From assembly GCF_040869045.1 (NCBI RefSeq), contig NC_090319.1:360237739-360301738 (forward strand): DNA of 64,000 nt. Reading direction: 5' to 3'. The translations under genes and the position numbers were made by a program. Under the pieces are notes generated by a model. The model was not told the origin of the DNA and did no database searches. It worked only from the letters and a program-made list of their open reading frames with translations. Below, piece after piece: positions 50,513-61,846 of the stretch. The stretch is from Eurosta solidaginis. Lineage: Eukaryota > Arthropoda > Insecta > Diptera > Tephritidae. Numbering within the stretch: the stretch's first letter is position 1; every line of letters begins with the position of its first letter.

Positions 50513-50893
50513 ACTCTGAGAAATGTTCGTACCGTCAAAATTCATGAGAAAAGTTGCAATCAGCTTGGCTAATGCTTTCACCTTTAATGACTCCGCCATC
50601 AATCAGCTTTGCCAGCATAGTTTGAAGTTAATAATCAACATAAACGATTTGATTTCGTTTTGATATGGCAGAAAACGAAACAAAATCATTTCGTTAATTT
50701 GACGTTCTTAACGTTAATAAACGAAACGAAAAGACTTTGTTTCGTTTATTAACGTTAATTATCGTAACGAAATGATATCGGTTCGTTGGTTAAGCATGCC
50801 TGGCTAAATGCTCAGCAACTACTAAACGAAAGAGAATAAGAAAACGTGTGAATTTAGTGCGAACAATTGTTTCGCCGTTTGCCGACGTATGGC

Positions 50894-51063
50894 TTAAAGC
50901 CCCGACACACAAGCAGATTTTCATATATATGCGTTTAACGCAATCTTGTGCATGATGTGCATATTTCACGTATTTTTATGGATAACGGTGGATTGGGCGA
51001 CACTGGCGTCATCTGATATGGAAAAGTAGCAAACTCCCAGCTTTAGTTGCAAGCAAAGAATAA
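50894..51063 (+). mobile_element. TTAA-target MITE, truncated copy
   Basis: TTAA then AGCCCCGACACACAAGCAGA, about 165 bp with GGCGACACTGGCGTCATCTG, ending where the next copy starts. First of three head-to-tail copies. Confidence 0.65.
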
Positions 51064-51588
51064 AAGTCCCGACACATAAGCAATTTTTCATATAGATGAG
51101 TTTAGCACAAGCTTATGCATTATGAGTAGATTGCACGTATTTTTATGGAGAATGGTAGAATGAGCGACACTGGCGCCATCTGATATTGAAAAGTAGCCAA
51201 CTCCCCAATTTTGTTCCAAGCAAATCATAAGAAGAAGAATTTGAAATCTGCTTTGGCTAAGGGTGTTGGTACACTTTGCAAGTGAAATTATTTTTCCCAC
51301 TGGTTGATAAATTTTCTAACATTTTTCACAATTAAAAACTGCAATTTAACAATCGAATACGACACAAAATATGTTAACAAGTATTTTTGTTGTATAGGGA
51401 GAATGTTTACAACAGTGCTTCGCGAAATTTTGTATGTGAATGGGCAAGGCGTAATAAACTTCAATTGCGAAGTCTGAAGTTCCTTCATATTTACAAACGC
51501 AACATCTTGGTTGATTGTGGCGATGTTATTGGAATGCATAAGCTTGTGTTAAACGCATATACATGAAAAATGTCATTGTACCGCGGCC
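51064..51588 (+). mobile_element. TTAA-target MITE, complete copy
   Basis: Starts AGTCCCGACACATAAGCA and ends with the inverted CATGAAAAATGTCATTGTAC then CGCGGCC before TTAA. ~525 bp, non-coding. A TTAA target is characteristic of piggyBac-type transposition. Confidence 0.65.
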
Positions 51589-53324
51589 TTAAAGCCCCGA
51601 CACATAAGCACTTTTTAATATAGATAAATTTAACACAAGCTTATGCATTACGAATAGATTGCACGCATTTTTATGGTGAACGGTAGAATGAGCGACACTG
51701 GCGCCATCTGATATTGAAAAGTAGCCATCTCCCAAATTTTCTTACAAGCAAAGCATAAGAAAAAGAATGTGACATTTATTTTGGTTAAGGGTGTTGACAC
51801 ACTTTGCAAGTGAAATTATTTTTCCCACTGGTTGGTAAATTTTCTACCATTTTTCACAATTAAGAACTGCAATATAACAATCGAATTCGACACAAAATAT
51901 GTTGACAAGTATTTTTATTATAGAGGGAGAATGTTTGTAACAGTGCTTCTCGATATTTTGTTTGTGAATAGGCAAGGCGTAATAAACTTCAATCGCCATG
52001 TCTGAATTTCCTTCATGTTTACAAACGCAACATCTTGGTTGATTGTGGCAATGTTATTGGCCCCTATTATGAGACAAATTCGATCTTCGACTGTGGTCGA
52101 AAAAGCTGATCAAACGAATTTTCATTCGGTATTATGACACTCATTCGATCAAGACTAGTGTCATTGTTCGATAATTCGACAAATTCAACCGTCCAGAAAT
52201 ACAATTCACACACATATGATTGTGCATTCACGAGTTCAAAATTGCTTCGTTCTGCGCAATAACGTCACACTTGACTTCTTCACCGAATTAAAGAAAGAGA
52301 GAAAAAAAAAAAAAGCTAAAGGAAAATGACGTAAAAATTTACTTTAAAACAATGTTTACATGCGCAATGCGCCACCTTCTATAATTCCATCATGGTTCAG
52401 AAAAGCACATTCCCAAGAAATAAAATAAAAGCAAAATTATTTATTATGAATAAAAAAAAAATTAAGTACTGGAACTAGACAGAAGTATAAAACGCGGAAA
52501 TCAATTTCAACGCGTAATTGTAGCTTTCTAAACATTGTAACTTTCTGTACATGTTGTTACATGTGTTAAAAACTAAACTTCATAATCATAATGACCATAG
52601 AAACTTTCATGGATTTACTATCCAGTAAAGATGAATGGCTGCAAGAATGCACAAGAGCCAAGTCTATTCTAACCACTTTGTAAAGATTTGCGCTAGGGAT
52701 TGTCTCAACTGTGCATCGGGTACGATATTGCACTCGGAAATTTTTCCACCTGATCCTTTCTGCAAGTTCGTTTTTTGTTTGTCCAATTTATGAAATCAGT
52801 CTTCCAAGCTGTTGTTATGTATTCCTGACCTTAGACCTATATGTAGGGTTCTTAAATTAAATTGACTTAATTATTTTTATTTAACTTTCTTATTATGTTA
52901 CTTTGAACTTTGTAATTTTAGTATGTTTTACAATATTTTAATTTTCAATATTGATTTTACTGTTTTAAAAAATTTTCATTATTATTCAATTTTGCATCAT
53001 GAAAATATAACATTTTCTTTTAAATAATTTTTGTGTGGATATTAGTTTTAATAAAAATAAAGCATCCTACCCTATATACGATTAATACAAATAGTCTGAA
53101 ATTACTATTAGGTAGCAAAAAATAGAAGATAAACCAGGGACGGAAAATAAAAATTTTTTTTTTCGGAGTCGAAAAAGTCCTGGTCAAAAAATTGTCCCAG
53201 GTGAAAATATTTGAGTTGCCAGGTATCCCTATAGCAATATCATGTCGAATCATGCATCCTTTTTATTTTTCGAACTTTTTCCATAAAAGTCCACATATAC
53301 AAGTAAAATCTGTATTTTTATTTT

Positions 53325-53577
53325 TTTAGTCCGATAAAACTAGTTACACTCGGACTTTTAAAAATAAAAGTCCTGAAATAAAAGTTAAATCAAGACTTTT
53401 ATTTTTTAAGGCCGAAATAAAAGTCCCACTTGATAAAAGAAACGTGTGATCCGAATTAAAAAAAATTATTTCGGGACTATTATTTCGACCTTAAAAAATA
53501 AGTCTTGATTCAACTTTTATTTCGGAACTTTTATTTTTAAAAGTCCGAGTTTAACTAGTTCTATCGGACTCAAAAAA
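53325..53577. repeat. Fold-back repeat
   Basis: 53325-53428 (TAGTCCGATAAAACTAGTTA...) and 53473-53577 (...TAACTAGTTCTATCGGACT) are inverted copies about 104 bp long. A looser inverted match extends outward to about 53140 and 53615. No ORF. Confidence 0.72.
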
Positions 53578-54190
53578 TAAAACTCCGAAAATAATTTTTT
53601 TCTTGACCCAAATTTATTTAAAGTCCAAAATTAACAGTTATGCAATGACTTATATCGCTTTTGTGAAGCAAGTTTCAATATTTGCATCAACTAGAAGAAT
53701 GTGCGAATGCAATAACGATGCAAGTGGTCTAGCGTGGAAACTATTTGTAATACAATTATAAAATTTATACACAGCAAAGATTAGTACTCTTTAAAGCTTT
53801 TGTGCGCGTTATCTCGAAAGTTTAAAATTGACATTTGCGTTATTATTGAACCGGGGAAGCGATATTATAAAAGGAATAACAGTTTCAGCCCCAGAGATAA
53901 ACACAAAAAACTTATATTTCTAACAATTTTCTTCTATTCGATACAGCGTCGACAACACATTTCTATTCGCTTCAAAATTAGATACGCAACGAAAATTTCG
54001 ACAGATATTCAGCCCTATTCTGCATTTCGACTTGGATTGGAATTTTTTCGATTTGGCAATTTTGGTATTCTGTGTTCCATTCTCTTTCGATCCAACTTCG
54101 AATCGTTCGATTTTGTGTATTCTGCATTTCGATCGTAGTTCCGTTTTTCTAAGTTGCAAATTAGTTGGCGGAAAAATATTTTCTTTTTAT

Positions 54191-57100
54191 TATACTCAGT
54201 TGAGCAGAGCTCACAGAGTATATTAAGTTTGATTGGATAACGGTTGGTTGTACATATTTAAAGGAATCGAGATAGATATAGACTTCCATATATCAAAATA
54301 ATCAGGATCGAAAAAAAATTTGATTGAGCCATGTCCGTCCGTCCGTCCGTCCGTTAACACGATAACTTGAGTAAATTTTGAGGTAACTTGATGAAATTTG
54401 GTACGTAGGTTCCTGAGCACTCATCTCAGATCGCTATTTAAAATGAACGATATCGGACTATAACCACGCCCACTTTTTCGATATCGAAAATTTCGTAAAA
54501 CCGAAAAAGTGCGATAATTCATTACCAAAGACAGATAAAGCGACGAAACTTGGTAGATGAGTTGAATTTATGACGCAGAATAGAAAATTAGTAAAATTTT
54601 GGACAATGGGCGTGGCACCGCCCACTTTTAAAAGAAGGTAATTTATAATTTTTGCAAGCTGTAATTTGTCAGTCGTTGAAGATATCATGATGAAATTTGG
54701 CAGGGACGTTACTCCTATTACTGTATGTACGCCTAATGAAAATTAGCAAAATCGGAGAAGGACCACGCCCACTTTTAAAAAAAATTTTTTTTAAAGTAAA
54801 ATTTTAACAAAAAATTTAATATCTTTACAGTATATAAGTAAATTATGTCAACATTCAACTCCAGTAATGACATGGTGCAACAAAATACAAAAATAAAAGA
54901 AAATTTCAAAATGGGCGTGGCTCCGCCCTTTTTCATTTAATTTGTCTAGGATACTTTTAACGCCATAAGTCGAACAAAAATTAACCAATCCTTTTGAAAT
55001 TTGGTAGGGGCATAGATTTTATGATGATAACTATTCTCTGTGAAAACGGGCGAAATCGGTTGATGCCACGCCCAGTTTTTATACACAGTCGTCCGTCTGT
55101 CCTTCCGCATGGCCGTTAACACGATAACTTGAGTAAATTTTGAGGTAACTTGATGAAATTTGGTATGTAGGTTCCTGAGCACTCATCTCAGATCACTATT
55201 TAAAATGAACAATAGCGGACTATAACCACGCCCACTTTTTCGATATCGAAAATTTCGTAAAATCGAAAAAGTGCGATAATTCATTACCAAAGAAATATAA
55301 AGCGACGAAACTTGGTAGATGAGTTGAATTTATGACGCAGAATAGAAAATTAGTAAAATTTTGGACAACGGGCGTGGCACCGCCCACTTTTAAAAAAAGG
55401 TAATTTATAAATTTTGCAAGCTGTAATTTGTCAGTCGTTGAAGATATCATGATGAAATTTGGCAGGGACGTTACTCCTATTACTATATGTACGCCTAATA
55501 AAAATTAGCAAAATCGGAGAAGGACCACGCCCACTTTAAACAAAAATTTTTTTAAAGTAAAATTTTAACAAAAAATTTAATATTTTTACAGTATATAAGT
55601 AAATTATGTCAACATTCAACTCCAGTAATGACATGGTGCAACAAAATACAAAAATAAAAGATAATTTCAAAATGGGCGTGGCTCCGCCCTTTTTCATTTA
55701 ATTTGTCTAGGATACTTTTAACGCCATATGTCGAACAAAAATTAACCAATCCTTTTGAAATTTGGTAGGGGCATAGATTTTATGATGTTAACTGTTTTCT
55801 GTGAAACCGGCGAAATCGGTTTATGCCACGCCCAGTTTTTATACACAGTCGTTCGTCTGTCCTTCCGCATGGTCGTTAACACGATAACTTGAGCAAAAAT
55901 CGACATATCTTTAATGAACTTAGCTCACGTACTTACTTGAACTCACTTTATTTTGGTATGAAAAATGAATGAAATCCGACAATGACCACGCCCAATTTTT
56001 CGATATCGAAAATTACGAAAAATGAAAAAAATGCCATAATTCTATACCAAATACGAAAAAAGGGAAGAAACATGGTGAGGTAATTGGATTGGTTTACTGA
56101 CACGAAGTATAACTTTAGAAAAAACTTTATAAAATGGTTGTGACACCTACCATATTAAGTAGAAGAAAATGAAAAAGTTCCGCAGGGCGAAATAAAAAAC
56201 CCTTAAAATCTTGGCAGGTATTACATATATAAATAAATTAGCGGTATCCAACAGATGATGTTCTGTGTCACCCTGGTCCACATTTTGGTCGCGATCTGGA
56301 AAACGCCTTCACATATACAACTACCACCACTCCCTTTTAAAACTCTCATTAGTACCTTTAATTTGATACCCATATCGTACAAACACATTCTAGAGTCACC
56401 CTGGTTCACCTTTATGGCGATATTTCGAAACGGCGTCCACCTATAGAACTAAGGCCCACTCCCTTTTAAAATACTCATTAACACCTTTCTTTTGATACCC
56501 ATATTGTACAAACAAATTCTAGGGTCACCCCTGGTCCACCTTTATGGCGATATCGAAACGGCGTCCACCTATGGAACTAAGGATTACTCCCTTTTAAAAT
56601 ACTCATTAATACCTTTCTTTTGATACTCATATTGTACAAACAAATTCTAGGGTCACCCCTGGTCCACCTTTATGGCGGTATCTCGAAACGGCGTCCACCT
56701 ATGGAACTAAGGATTACTCCCTTTTAAAATACTCATTAACACCTTTCATTTGATACCCATATCGTACAAACGCATTCTAGAGTCAACCCTGATCCACCTT
56801 TATGGCTATATCCCTAAATGGCGTCCACCTATAGAACTATGGCCCACTCCCTCATAAAATACTCTTTAACACCTTTCATTTGATACCCATATCGTACAAG
56901 CGCATTATAGAGTCACCCCTGGTCCACCTTTATGGCGATATCTCGAAAAGGCGACCACCTATACAACAACCACCACTCCCTTTTAAAACCCTCATTAATA
57001 CCTTTAATTTGATACCCATATCGTACAAACAAATTCTAGAGTCACCCCTGGTCCACCTTTATGGCGATATTTCGAAACGGCGTCCACCTATAGAACTAAG

Positions 57101-58448
57101 GCCCACTCCCTTTTAAAATACTCATTAACACCATTCGTTTGATGCCCATAATGTACAAACAAATTCTAGGGTCACCCCTGGTCCACCTAGGTGGCGATAT
57201 CTCGAAACGGCGTCCACCTATGGAACTAAGGATTACTCCCTTTTAAAATACTCATTAACACCTTTCTTTTGATACCCATATTGTACAACCAAATTCTAGG
57301 GTCACCCATGATCCACCTTTATGGCGATATCTCGAAACTGCGTCCACATATGGAACTAGGGATAACTCCCTTTTAAAATACTCATTAACACCTTTCATTT
57401 GATACCCAAATCGTACAAACGCATTCTAGAGTCACCCCTGGTCCACCTTTATGGCGATATCTCGAAAAGGCGACCACCTATACAACTACCACCTCTCCCT
57501 TTTAAAACCCTCATTAATACCTTTAATTTGATACCCATATCGTACAAACAAATTCTAGGGTCACACCTAGTCCACCTTTATGGCGATATCTCGAAACGGT
57601 GTCCACCTCTGGAACTAAGCATCACTCCCTTTTAAAATACTCATTAACACCGTTCTTTTGATACCCATATTGTACAAACAAATTCTAGGGTCACCCCTGG
57701 TCCACCTTTATGGCGATATCTCGAAACGGCGTCCACCTATGGAACTAAGGATTACTCCCTTTTAAAATACTCATTAACATCTTTCGTTTGATACCCATAT
57801 TGTACAAACGCATTCTAGGGTCACACCTGGTCCACCTTTATGGCGATATCTCAAAACGGCGTCCACCTGTGGAACTAAGCATCACTCCCTTTTAAAATAC
57901 TCATTAACACCTTTCTTTTGATACCAATATTGTACAAACAAATTCTAGGGTCACACCTGGTCCCACTTTGTGGCGATATCTCGAAACGGCGTCTACCTGT
58001 GGAACTAAGGATTACTCCCTTTTAAAATACTCATTAACACCTTTCATTTAATACCCATATCGTACAAACGCATTCTAGAGTCACCCCTGTTCCACCTTTA
58101 TGGCTATATCCCTAAATGTCGTCCACCTATAGAACTATGGCCCACTCCCTCATAAAATACTCTTTAACACCTTTCATTTGATACCCATATCGTACAAACG
58201 CATTCTAGAGTCAACCTGATCCACCTTTATGGCTATATCCCTAAATGGCGTCCACTTATAGAACTATGGCCCACTCCCTCATAAAATACTCTTTAATGCC
58301 TTTCATTTGATACACATGTCATACAAACACATTCCAGGGTTTCCCTCGGTTCATTTTCCTACATGGTTATTTTCCCTTATGTTGTCAACATAGCTCTCAT
58401 CTGAGTATGTAATGTTCGGTTACACCCGAACTTAACCTTCCTTACTTG
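54191..58448 (+). mobile_element. Helitron-like minisatellite element, copy (d), longest
   Basis: Left end TATACTCAGTTGAGCAGAGC, right end with hairpin GTTCGGTTACACCCGAAC and CTTACTTGT. The body appears twice in tandem (54420-55100 and 55190-55870 are near-repeats). The tandem section (56230-58330) has about 16 units of ~130 bp. Non-coding. Confidence 0.78.
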
Positions 58449-58551
58449 TTTTTTTATTAATTTATAACAGAATTTTAACAAAAATGTAAGTAAAACTTGT
58501 TAAAAAACGTAGAAGGCTTAATGATGATTGTTTTTTATATGTTTCCAGGCC

Positions 58552-58835
58552 AAAAACAACATGTCGATGTCGAAGTCCTTGGTCCGTATTTGCCCTGCAA
58601 AAGTATCTAACACATACTTGAAAGCATCCTTTCTAAGTGGAAATTTTTTTTTGAACCTAAATAAGAAAATAAGTCATTAAACTTTACCACTTTTAAATTC
58701 AATTTCTTACAATTAGTCACTCATCTCAAATGGATTACACAAATCTCGCAATATTTGCCTTTCCATTCTCTCCTGGCAATTTTCGTATGCGTTGCATTCC
58801 AACTCCATAAATAATGCCGCGGCTATTGATTCCAT
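58552..58835 (-). pseudogene. HARBI1-like nuclease/transposase, N-terminal two exons, broken
   Basis: Exon 1 (58835-58713) encodes 40 residues including ERQILRDLCNPFEMSD and then meets TAA just before a GTAAG donor. After a TTATTTAG acceptor, exon 2 (from 58656) encodes FPLRKDAFKYVLDTFAGQIR then TKDFDIDMLFL. The RDxxNPFExS...KDAFKYVLD layout is that of the HARBI1-like N-terminus in insects. The catalytic DDE region is absent, so the copy cannot be active. Confidence 0.6.
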
Positions 58836-59832
58836 TATAATAGACAGCTATAATTTGTGTCTGTTCGTTGGGTCCAGTTATATGCCAAAGCAAGCTGCCG
58901 GCGTAGAGGAAGGTGAAGCGAAAACGTAAACAATCCTTGCGGAAAGAATAAATAAACCTTTATAAAGTATTTTAGGCCAGTGCAATGAAATTAGCATCCT
59001 TAAAATTCAGAAAATGTCAACTATATTCGTGCAGGAATCCGTTTTAACAAAACTTGGTGGCCACGGCAGGGAATTGGCCAAAAGAACGACAAAAACACAC
59101 TTACAATTATGAAAGCACTTCACTCAAAAAAATATAACACTGCGGCAATATATTATTTTGCTTTTTTTCGTACAAAATGGCGTGGATAATAAAATATAAA
59201 CGTTTTTCAGTGTTTTTTACAAATTTTCTTTAATTTATTTTGTTCCAATGTTCACACATTCCGTACCAACAGCTCATTTCGAAAAATCATTTGCTCTTCC
59301 TCTTCTCTTTACGATTCCGTCGTAATGCAGAATTCCAAACTTCGATTGAAGCGGAGTGTAGAACGGGGACGTAATCGAAATGCAGAATAGGGGTGATTAG
59401 ATGTCATAATTTTCGATGTTCGATAGCCAGCGAAGATCGAAAAATGCTCAATGGAATGTTTGTGTTAAACGCATCTATATGAAAAATGTCATTGTGTCGG
59501 GCCCTTAACTTCAACATTATTTTTAAAACAGCATAATAATTGTTTTTCGGTTTTTATTCGAAATAATGAACATTCCGTGCCTCATTTTGAACGAGTAAAA
59601 AAATATTTAGAACTTAAACTAATGACATCCTCAGCTGCACTGCACTACGCGGCAAAATATTCTGCCCTGCCGCTACATGTCACACCGCCCAATGTGTTCT
59701 TAGCTTAAAAGAGCTACCAAACGTCGAATTTTACTGATTTTGACTGAACGGGATCGAAGCTAGTAATTTTGTTATTTTTTTACGCTGTAATCTTGGTTAC
59801 ACATTTTAAAAAAGTTATTCACATGTTCCGTG

Positions 59833-60903
59833 ATGGCTACAAATACGAATGAGATAGAAATGCTAAGGAAAGCAATTAAGTTGCTCCACTCACCACATCC
59901 CAACTCTGCAACTGAATTGAGAATGATGTTAGATGAAGCTATTAAACAACGGTATGGTCCAGAACTTATGCTCTCCAATAACATGAGCAAACGCTTAATG
60001 GAAGAAGAAGCAAACTTTCCTGGTCGTGCAGCGACGCCACCACCCCAACCAGAGCAACCTCCATCTACAGAACAGCAGATGCAAGATGCTGGTGCTGATG
60101 AAGTCATTAATTTAACAAGTTCCCCCGCTAAAACTATATCCGACTCACCCGACACCATTATGGACTCCGACGATGGAGCAAATGTTGGGGGACACAGTAG
60201 TAACTTACTTGCGGGTGGTGATGACGTGGTTAATTTGAAAGAATTTGGTGATTTAAATTGTGCTGTTTGCGGGGAAATGGTGTTCACTGCTACTAATCGT
60301 CTAATTGAATGCTCAGCATGTGGAACACTCTATCATCAAGAATGTCATAAACCTGCTATAACTGATGAAGAAGCTTCTGAAGGACAAGCGCATAATTGGC
60401 AGTGTGATAATTGCCTTAGTAAACCTTCAACAAGTAAAGCTGCTGGTGTGATAATTGATGAACCTATTCCGTTGTTGTCATCAAAGGCAAAATCCTCAGC
60501 AACATCTTCACGATCATCATCAACATCAAATTCTTCCTCACCTTATCCGGTTATACAACAAGATGTACCCACCACCAGTTCTCCAGCAGCTGCATCTGCA
60601 ATAGTTGTGCAAACGACGTCATCATCTTCATCGTCCTCTACAAGCAGGCATCATCATCACAAAAGTTCGAGATCATCACATAAAGAAGAACGGCCTTCGT
60701 CGAGTAGCTCCAAATCTGCTGCATCATCTAGCAGTGTTATGAATCCAACTTTTAACGTTGTAAGTGCAAGTGAGAGAAGCTCCTCTTCGTCGCATTCGTC
60801 AAAGAAATCATCACATTCATCGTCTTCCACTGGTAAATCTTCATCATCATCGAAATCGTCATCATCGAAGCACCATGAAAGTAGCAAGCGTAAAGGAAAA
60901 TGA
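59833..60903 (+). CDS. IntS12: Integrator complex subunit 12 (PHD-finger protein)
   Basis: 356 residues from the ATG at 59833, in one exon. Residues 5-65 form a helical N-terminal part (EIEMLRKAIKLLHSPHPN) typical of INTS12. The PHD finger follows: C143-x2-C146, C160-x2-C163, H168-x2-C171, C191-x2-C194. After that comes a long Ser/Lys/His-rich low-complexity tail ending SSKRKGK. Integrator is the nuclear complex that cleaves nascent snRNA 3' ends and terminates paused Pol II transcription; INTS12 binds INTS1. Length and layout suit insect INTS12. AATAAA lies 67 bp past the stop. It converges with ball, with a dispersed repeat between them. Confidence 0.9.
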   Translation: MATNTNEIEMLRKAIKLLHSPHPNSATELRMMLDEAIKQRYGPELMLSNNMSKRLMEEEANFPGRAATPPPQPEQPPSTEQQMQDAGADEVINLTSSPAKTISDSPDTIMDSDDGANVGGHSSNLLAGGDDVVNLKEFGDLNCAVCGEMVFTATNRLIECSACGTLYHQECHKPAITDEEASEGQAHNWQCDNCLSKPSTSKAAGVIIDEPIPLLSSKAKSSATSSRSSSTSNSSSPYPVIQQDVPTTSSPAAASAIVVQTTSSSSSSSTSRHHHHKSSRSSHKEERPSSSSSKSAASSSSVMNPTFNVVSASERSSSSSHSSKKSSHSSSSTGKSSSSSKSSSSKHHESSKRKGK

Positions 60904-60969
60904 TATATTTCAACCTTATATATATTAGTGTGAGTAGTTTTGTGTATTCATGTACATTAGTGTTTGCAA

Positions 60970-60975
60970 AATAAA
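60970..60975 (+). promoter_or_regulatory. IntS12 polyadenylation signal
   Basis: AATAAA 67 bp downstream of the IntS12 stop codon, in GCAAAATAAAAGCTG. Confidence 0.6.
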
Positions 60976-61084
60976 AGCTGTACCAACCCCGTTTGGCTTG
61001 TTTTTGTTCACAAGGCATATTACAAAAACAATATTTGAGCTCGTTCCAAAAGCAAGAGACGTACTAGCTACAGGTACCTATCCT

Positions 61085-61440
61085 TTTGCGTTGTTGTTGT
61101 TGTGGTAGTGATAAGGTTGCTCCCCGAAGGCTTTGGGGACTGTTATCGATGTGATGGTCCTTTGCCGGATACAGATCCGGATCCACATTAAACCTTCAGG
61201 CCATGCCTCCCTCCCCACCCCCAAGTTCACGAGGAACTTTGGGCCGCCAGAGCCTCGTCTGTTAGTGAAACAGGATTCGCCGCGGATAGGTGAGGTTGAC
61301 GATTGGGTTTGGAGAAGTATTGTGCTGGCGACCTGAAGGGTTGCGCGACACAGCCCCTTGAATCTGGTATTTTAGTCGCCTCTTACGACGGACATACCTA
61401 TCGCGGGTATATTCTGACCCCATAACCTGCTGGGGGCCTG
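61085..61440 (-). repeat. Interspersed repeat with (CAA)n end, copy 2
   Basis: Complement of the repeat at 18955-19365: GTTGTTGTTGTTGTGG at the left, CCCCGAAGGCTTTGGGGAC, and CAGCCCCTTGAATCTGG at the right. It lies between the 3' ends of IntS12 and ball. The open frames crossing it are not host genes. Confidence 0.7.
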
Positions 61441-61592
61441 ATCCAATAACGTTTTTGGGTAAAACTGCAATATGATGGCTCAAGTTTTCAGTTCTACATG
61501 CACCTTTCCATGTCACAGCAAAATGACAAAACATAACTGGACTGTCGAAGCCCGAGTGCTTCCATAATAACGGTAGCAATAAATATAAGATA

Positions 61593-61598
61593 TTTATT
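61593..61598 (-). promoter_or_regulatory. Possible ball polyadenylation signal
   Basis: AATAAA on the minus strand about 250 bp past the ball stop, in an A/T-rich stretch. Other hexamers are nearby. Confidence 0.35.
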
Positions 61599-61846
61599 TT
61601 TTTATTTATACTATGTCTAGGCAACAAATGTTTGTTTTGTATTCCCTTCAACGAATGTCAATGCTATACAATGCATCAAAATAATTCAACAAAATGAATA
61701 ATTAAGAGTTTTTAACAAATGGTTAATGTACATAAAACTAAAAAAAAAATTAAGCAATCAAAAATTTAAATTATCAAGAAAGAATAAATGCATGTATTGG
61801 ATTCAATGAAGAAAGCAAATGCCAGATTTAGTACAGTGAGAATATT

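Larger units (their letters stand above)
49491..50802. mobile_element. hAT-type MITE, copy 3, split by a later insertion
   Basis: Ends CAGAGATGCACC and GCATGCCTG, flanked by GCTAAATG at 49483-49490 and 50803-50810. The two halves align to copies 1 and 2, with 713 extra bases at 49800-50512. Confidence 0.88.
54010..59395 (-). mobile_element. Harbinger-like element with HARBI1-type transposase start, third nesting level
   Basis: Ends CAGCCCTATTCTGCATTTCG and CGAAATGCAGAATAGGGGTG, flanked by ATT (54007-54009, 59396-59398). Apart from the Helitron-like insert it retains ~1.1 kb, including two exons of a HARBI1-like gene. This ties the CACCCCTATT TIR family to PIF/Harbinger. Confidence 0.7.
52061..59451. 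mobile_element. Harbinger-like TIR element, second nesting level
   Basis: Inserted in the MITE's GTTATTGG|AATG. Left end CCCCTATTATGAGACAAATT, right end with CCAGCGAAGATCGAAAAATG; TGG on both sides (52058-52060, 59452-59454). The right terminus appears trimmed relative to the left. Confidence 0.58.
51593..59504 (+). mobile_element. TTAA-target MITE, third copy, expanded by nested insertions
   Basis: AGCCCCGACACATAAGCAC at the left and TCATTGTGTCGGGC at the right, both next to TTAA (51589-51592, 59505-59508). Its own sequence is only ~520 bp; the rest is the element at 52061-59451. Confidence 0.7.

Noticed and set aside
56230..58330. CRISPR-like or host satellite array
   Set aside because: Units are contiguous without spacers, ~130 bp, and lie within a dispersed element having fixed ends. 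The genome is eukaryotic.
58713..58980. Overlapping minus-strand frame (RFRFTFLYAGSLLWHITG...) as a MAM-like exon
   Set aside because: It overlaps the HARBI1-like start codon region in another frame and only loosely resembles a domain; more likely chance.
59772..60287. 171-codon minus-strand frame opposite IntS12
   Set aside because: Antisense shadow of the PHD-containing gene.
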